From Amaranthus tricolor (taxonomy: Eukaryota; Streptophyta; Magnoliopsida; Caryophyllales; Amaranthaceae): DNA of 64,000 nt. Position numbers and translations under genes: made by a program. Below, one piece after another: positions 60,604-64,000 of the stretch. Below the pieces are notes generated by a model that did not search any database, had not been told where the DNA came from, and saw nothing but the letters and a program-made list of their open reading frames with translations. Position 1 is the stretch's first letter, and every line of letters starts with the position of its first letter. Location: the NCBI RefSeq assembly GCF_026212465.1, contig NC_080056.1:9735145-9799144 (forward strand). The letters are read 5' to 3'.

Positions 60604-62641
60604 TTGTTTGTTTGGCAGGAAACATGGCACACAATACTATTTGGTATATATTATTATGTTGAAATGGTTAGAATCCAAAACAATAGTCATATGCTTGAAA
60701 TTACGTGTTATGTTGCATTTTTGAAGCTCTTTTTAAGCGTTTTTGGCACTTTCTCGCATCAATTGGTTCAAACCTGGTTTGTTTGGCTCGACACTTGGCA
60801 GACAACACTATTTGGTATATGTTATTGTGTTGAAATGTTTAGAATCGAAAATAATATTCATACGCATGAAATTACGTGCTAAGTTGGGGTTTTGAGGTTT
60901 TTTAACTGTTTTTGCCACTTTTTAAAATAAAGTGGCTCAAACTTGGTTTGTTTGGCTCGAAACTAAGGTCACAATACTATTTGGTATATGTTATTATGTT
61001 GAAATGGTTAGAATCCAAAACAATATTCATATACTTGAAATTACGTGGTAAGTGGCGTTTTTCAGGTTTTTTTTAATTGTTGTTGGCACTTTCTCGCATC
61101 AGTTGGTTAAAACTTGTTTTGTTTCCCATGAAGCTTGGCGCACAACACTATTTGGGATATATTATTGTGTTGAAATGATTATGATCGATAACAATATTCA
61201 TATAATTTAATTTATGTGCTAAGTTGGGTTTTTTGGGTTTTTTAACCGTTTTTGTCCCTTTCTCAAATAAAGTGGTTTAAAATTTGTTTGTTTGGCACGA
61301 AACATGGCACACAATACTATTTGGCATATGTTATTGTATTAAAATGGTTAGAATCCAAAACAATAGTCATATGCTTTAAATTACGTGCTATGTTGCGTTT
61401 TTTAAGTTTTTTTTAAGCGTTTTGGGCATTTTCTTGCATCAATTGGTTCAAACTTGGTTTGTTTGGCTCGAAACTTGGCACACAACACTATTTGTTATTT
61501 GTTATTGTGTTGAAATTGTTAGAATCGAGAACAGTATTAATATGCTTGAATTTACGTGCTAAGTTAGTTTTTTGAGGTTTTTTAACTGTTTTTTGGCACT
61601 TTCTTAAATAAAATGGTTCAAACTTGTTTTGTTTGGCTCAAAACTTGGCAAACAACACTATCTGTTATATATGTTATTGTGTTGAAATGGTTAGAAAGGA
61701 AAACAATATTTATATGCTTTAAATTACGTGCTACGTTGGGTTTGTGAGGTTTTTTAACCATTTTTGGCACATTCTCAAATAAAGTAGTTCAAACTTGGTT
61801 TGTTAGGCACGAAACTTGGCACACAATACTATTTGGTATATGTTATTGTGTTGAAATGGTTAGAATCCAAAACAATTGTCATATGCTTGAAATTACGTGC
61901 TATGTCGTGTTTTTGTAGTTTTTTTAAGCGTTTTTCGCACTTTCTCCCGTCAATTGGTTCAAACTTAGTTTGTTTTCCTCGACACTTGGCGCACAACACT
62001 ATTTCATATATGTTGTTGTGTTGAAATGGTTAGAATCGAAAACAATATTAATATGCTTCAAATTAAGTGTTAAGTTGGGTTTTTGAGGTTTTTTTAACTA
62101 ATTTTGGAACTTTCTCAAATAAATTTGTTTAAACTTGGTTTGTTTGACACGAAACTTGGAACACACCACTATTTGGTATATGTTATTTTGTTGAAATGGT
62201 TAGAATCGAGAAAAATAGTCAGATGCTTGAAATTACATGCTAAGTTGCGTTTTTTAGGTTTTCTAAGCGTTTTTGGCACTTTTTTACATAAAGTGGTTTA
62301 AACTTGGTTTGTTTGGCACGTAACTAGGAACACAACACTAATTGATATATTTTATTGTGATGAAATTGTTTGTATTTAAATTAATAGTCATATGCTTTAA
62401 ATTAAGTGCTAAGTTGCGTTTTTTACGTTTTTAAAGAATTTTTGACGCTTTCTCGCAACAATTGGTTAAAACTTGTTTTGTTTCCCATGAAGCTTTGCAC
62501 ACAACACGTTTGGTAAATGTTATTGTGTTGAAAATGTTAGAATCGATCACAATATTCACATAATTCTAATTACGTGCTAAGTTGTCTTTTTAATGTTTTT
62601 TAAACGTTTTTGTCCCTTTCTCAAATAAAGTGGTTTAAACT
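60604..62641 (+). repeat. Higher-order unit 12
   Basis: 2038 bp. Private: CACTTTTTAAAATAAAG near 60916, GGGCATTTTCTTGC near 61424, and a four-base loss (CAACACGTTTGG) near 62501. Confidence 0.92.
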
Positions 62642-64000
62642 TTGTTTGTTTGGCAGGAAACATGGCACACAATACTATTTGGTATATATTATTATGTTGA
62701 AATGGTTAGAATCCAAAACAATAGTCATATGCTTGAAATTACGTGCTATGTTGCATTTTTGAAGCTCTTTTTAAGCGTTTTTGGCACTTTCTCGCATCAA
62801 TTGGTTCAAACCTGGTTTGTTTGGCTCGACACTTGGCACACAACACTATTTGGTATATGTTATTGTGTTGAAATGTTTAGAATCGAAAATAATATTCATA
62901 CGCATGAAATTACGTGCTAAGTTGGGGTTTTGAGGTTTTTTAACTGTTTTTGCCACTTTCTCAAATAAAGTGGCTCAAACTTGGTTTGTTTGGCTCGAAA
63001 CTAAGGTCACAATACTATTTGGTATATGTTATTATGTTGAAATGGTTAGAATCCAAAACAATATTCATATACTTGAAATTACGTGGTAAGTGGCGTTTTT
63101 CAGGTTTTTTTTAATTGTTGTTGGCACTTTCTCGCATCAGTTGGTTAAAACTTGTTTTGTTTCCCATGAAGCTTGGCGCACAACACTATTTGGGATATAT
63201 TATTGTGTTGAAATGATTATGATCGATAACAATATTCATATAATTTAATTTATGTGCTAAGTTGGGTTTTTTGGGTTTTTTAACCGTTTTTGTCCCTTTC
63301 TCAAATAAAGTGGTTTAAAATTTGTTTGTTTGGCACGAAACATGGCACACAATACTATTTGGCATATGTTATTGTATTAAAATGGTTAGAATCCAAAACA
63401 ATAGTCATATGCTTTAAATTACGTGCTATGTTGCGTTTTTGAAGTTTTTTTTAAGCGTTTTGGGCACTTTCTTGCATCAATTGGTTCAAATTTGGTTTGT
63501 TTGGCTCGAAACTTGGCACACAACACTATTTGTTATTTGTTATTGTGTTGAAATTGTTAGAATCAAGAAAAGTATTAATATGCTTGAATTTACGTGCTAA
63601 GTTAGTTTTTTGAGGTTTTTTAACTGTTTTTTGGCACTTTCTTAAATAAAATGGTTCAAACTTGTTTTGTTTGGCTCAAAACTTGGCAAACAACACTATC
63701 TGTTATATATGTTATTGTGTTGAAATGGTTAGAAAGGAAAACAATATTTATATGCTTTAAATTACGTGCTACGTTGGGTTTTTGAGGTTTTTTAACCATT
63801 TTTGGCACATTCTCAAATAAAGTAGTTCAAACTTGGTTTGTTAGGCACGAAACTTGGCACACAATACTATTTGGTATATTTTATTGTGTTGAAATGGTTA
63901 GAATCCAAAACAATTGTCATATGCTTGAAATTACGTGCTATGTCGTGTTTTTGTAGTTTTTTTAAGCGTTTTTCGCACTTTCTCCCGTCAATTGGTTCAA
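62642..64000 (+). repeat. Higher-order unit 13, partial
   Basis: 1359 bp to the window edge, about eight monomers, still collinear with the other units. The array continues beyond the window. Confidence 0.92.

Larger units (their letters stand above)
38305..64000 (+). repeat. Homogeneous higher-order satellite array, 12-monomer units of about 2038 bp
   Basis: A marker word, TTTGTTTGTTTGGCAGGAAA, recurs near 38354, 40393, 42430, 44299, 46337, 48376, 50415, 52452, 54490, 56528, 58567, 60605 and 62643. The spacings are 2037-2039 bp, with one of 1869. Within a unit the twelve monomers are distinct (different versions of the GGTATATGTTATTGTG segment). The same monomer in successive units is nearly identical. 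This is the hallmark of a recently homogenised higher-order repeat, as in active plant and animal centromeres. All frames seen here are chance read-through. Confidence 0.96.

Noticed and set aside
39549..62920. Recurrent open frames of 60-92 codons repeated every 2 kb as a possible protein family
   Set aside because: They are translations of satellite monomers, many starting at TTG, on a period not divisible by three; no codon-level constraint is visible and all frames are equally open for short stretches.
38305..64000. CRISPR array
   Set aside because: The repeats are about 169 bp, contiguous and without unique spacers, in plant-type DNA.
38305..64000. CENP-B box in the satellite
   Set aside because: I saw no TTCG....A..CGGG-type word in the monomer types by eye.

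Overview
This window is eukaryotic, repeat-only DNA from a plant, most likely from or beside a centromere. I found no single-copy host gene. The evidence for a plant is a CACTA (En/Spm) transposon with TNP2-type and Ulp1/C48-type genes, a Ty3/gypsy chromovirus-type LTR element with an initiator-tRNA-Met primer site, a plant-like hAT element, and an AT-rich satellite with a monomer of about 169-170 bp. I cannot name the species; an eudicot is a guess.

Layout. (1) 1-142: end of a satellite array. (2) 143-8486: an LTR retrotransposon with 2.6-kb LTRs, bounded by the 5-bp target duplication GAAAT. Its interior keeps only a broken integrase C-terminus. (3) 8487-15102: diverged satellite in forward orientation, including an old 5-monomer higher-order repeat. 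(4) 15103-34876: a CACTA element lying on the minus strand. It holds a TNP2 transposase pseudogene (33459 to 30187) and a spliced Transposase_24/Ulp1-like gene (29982 to 15697). One intron of that gene (15990-26749) is almost wholly satellite DNA: a distinct subfamily, inverted relative to the outer arrays, with ten co-amplified copies of an LTR-like insert and one 1-kb hAT element with an 8-bp target duplication. The hAT carries what looks like a captured gene exon. (5) 34877-38304: diverged forward satellite. (6) 38305-64000: a homogeneous higher-order array of about 2038-bp units, each of 12 monomers, with twelve complete units (one reduced to 11 monomers) and a partial thirteenth running off the window.

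Reading of the history. The retrotransposon and the hAT made clean insertions into satellite monomers. The CACTA element is more unusual. It contains the same satellite in its own gene intron, and a lone monomer in the spacer between its two genes, all in one orientation relative to the element. Splice sites around the satellite-filled intron look intact and keep the protease frame and catalytic residues across 10.76 kb. This suggests either that circular satellite DNA integrated into the intron or that the CACTA lineage has carried and amplified the satellite. Both transposon genes carry stops and frameshifts, so the element is probably no longer autonomous.

All protein calls are from translated motifs read by eye; no database search was possible.
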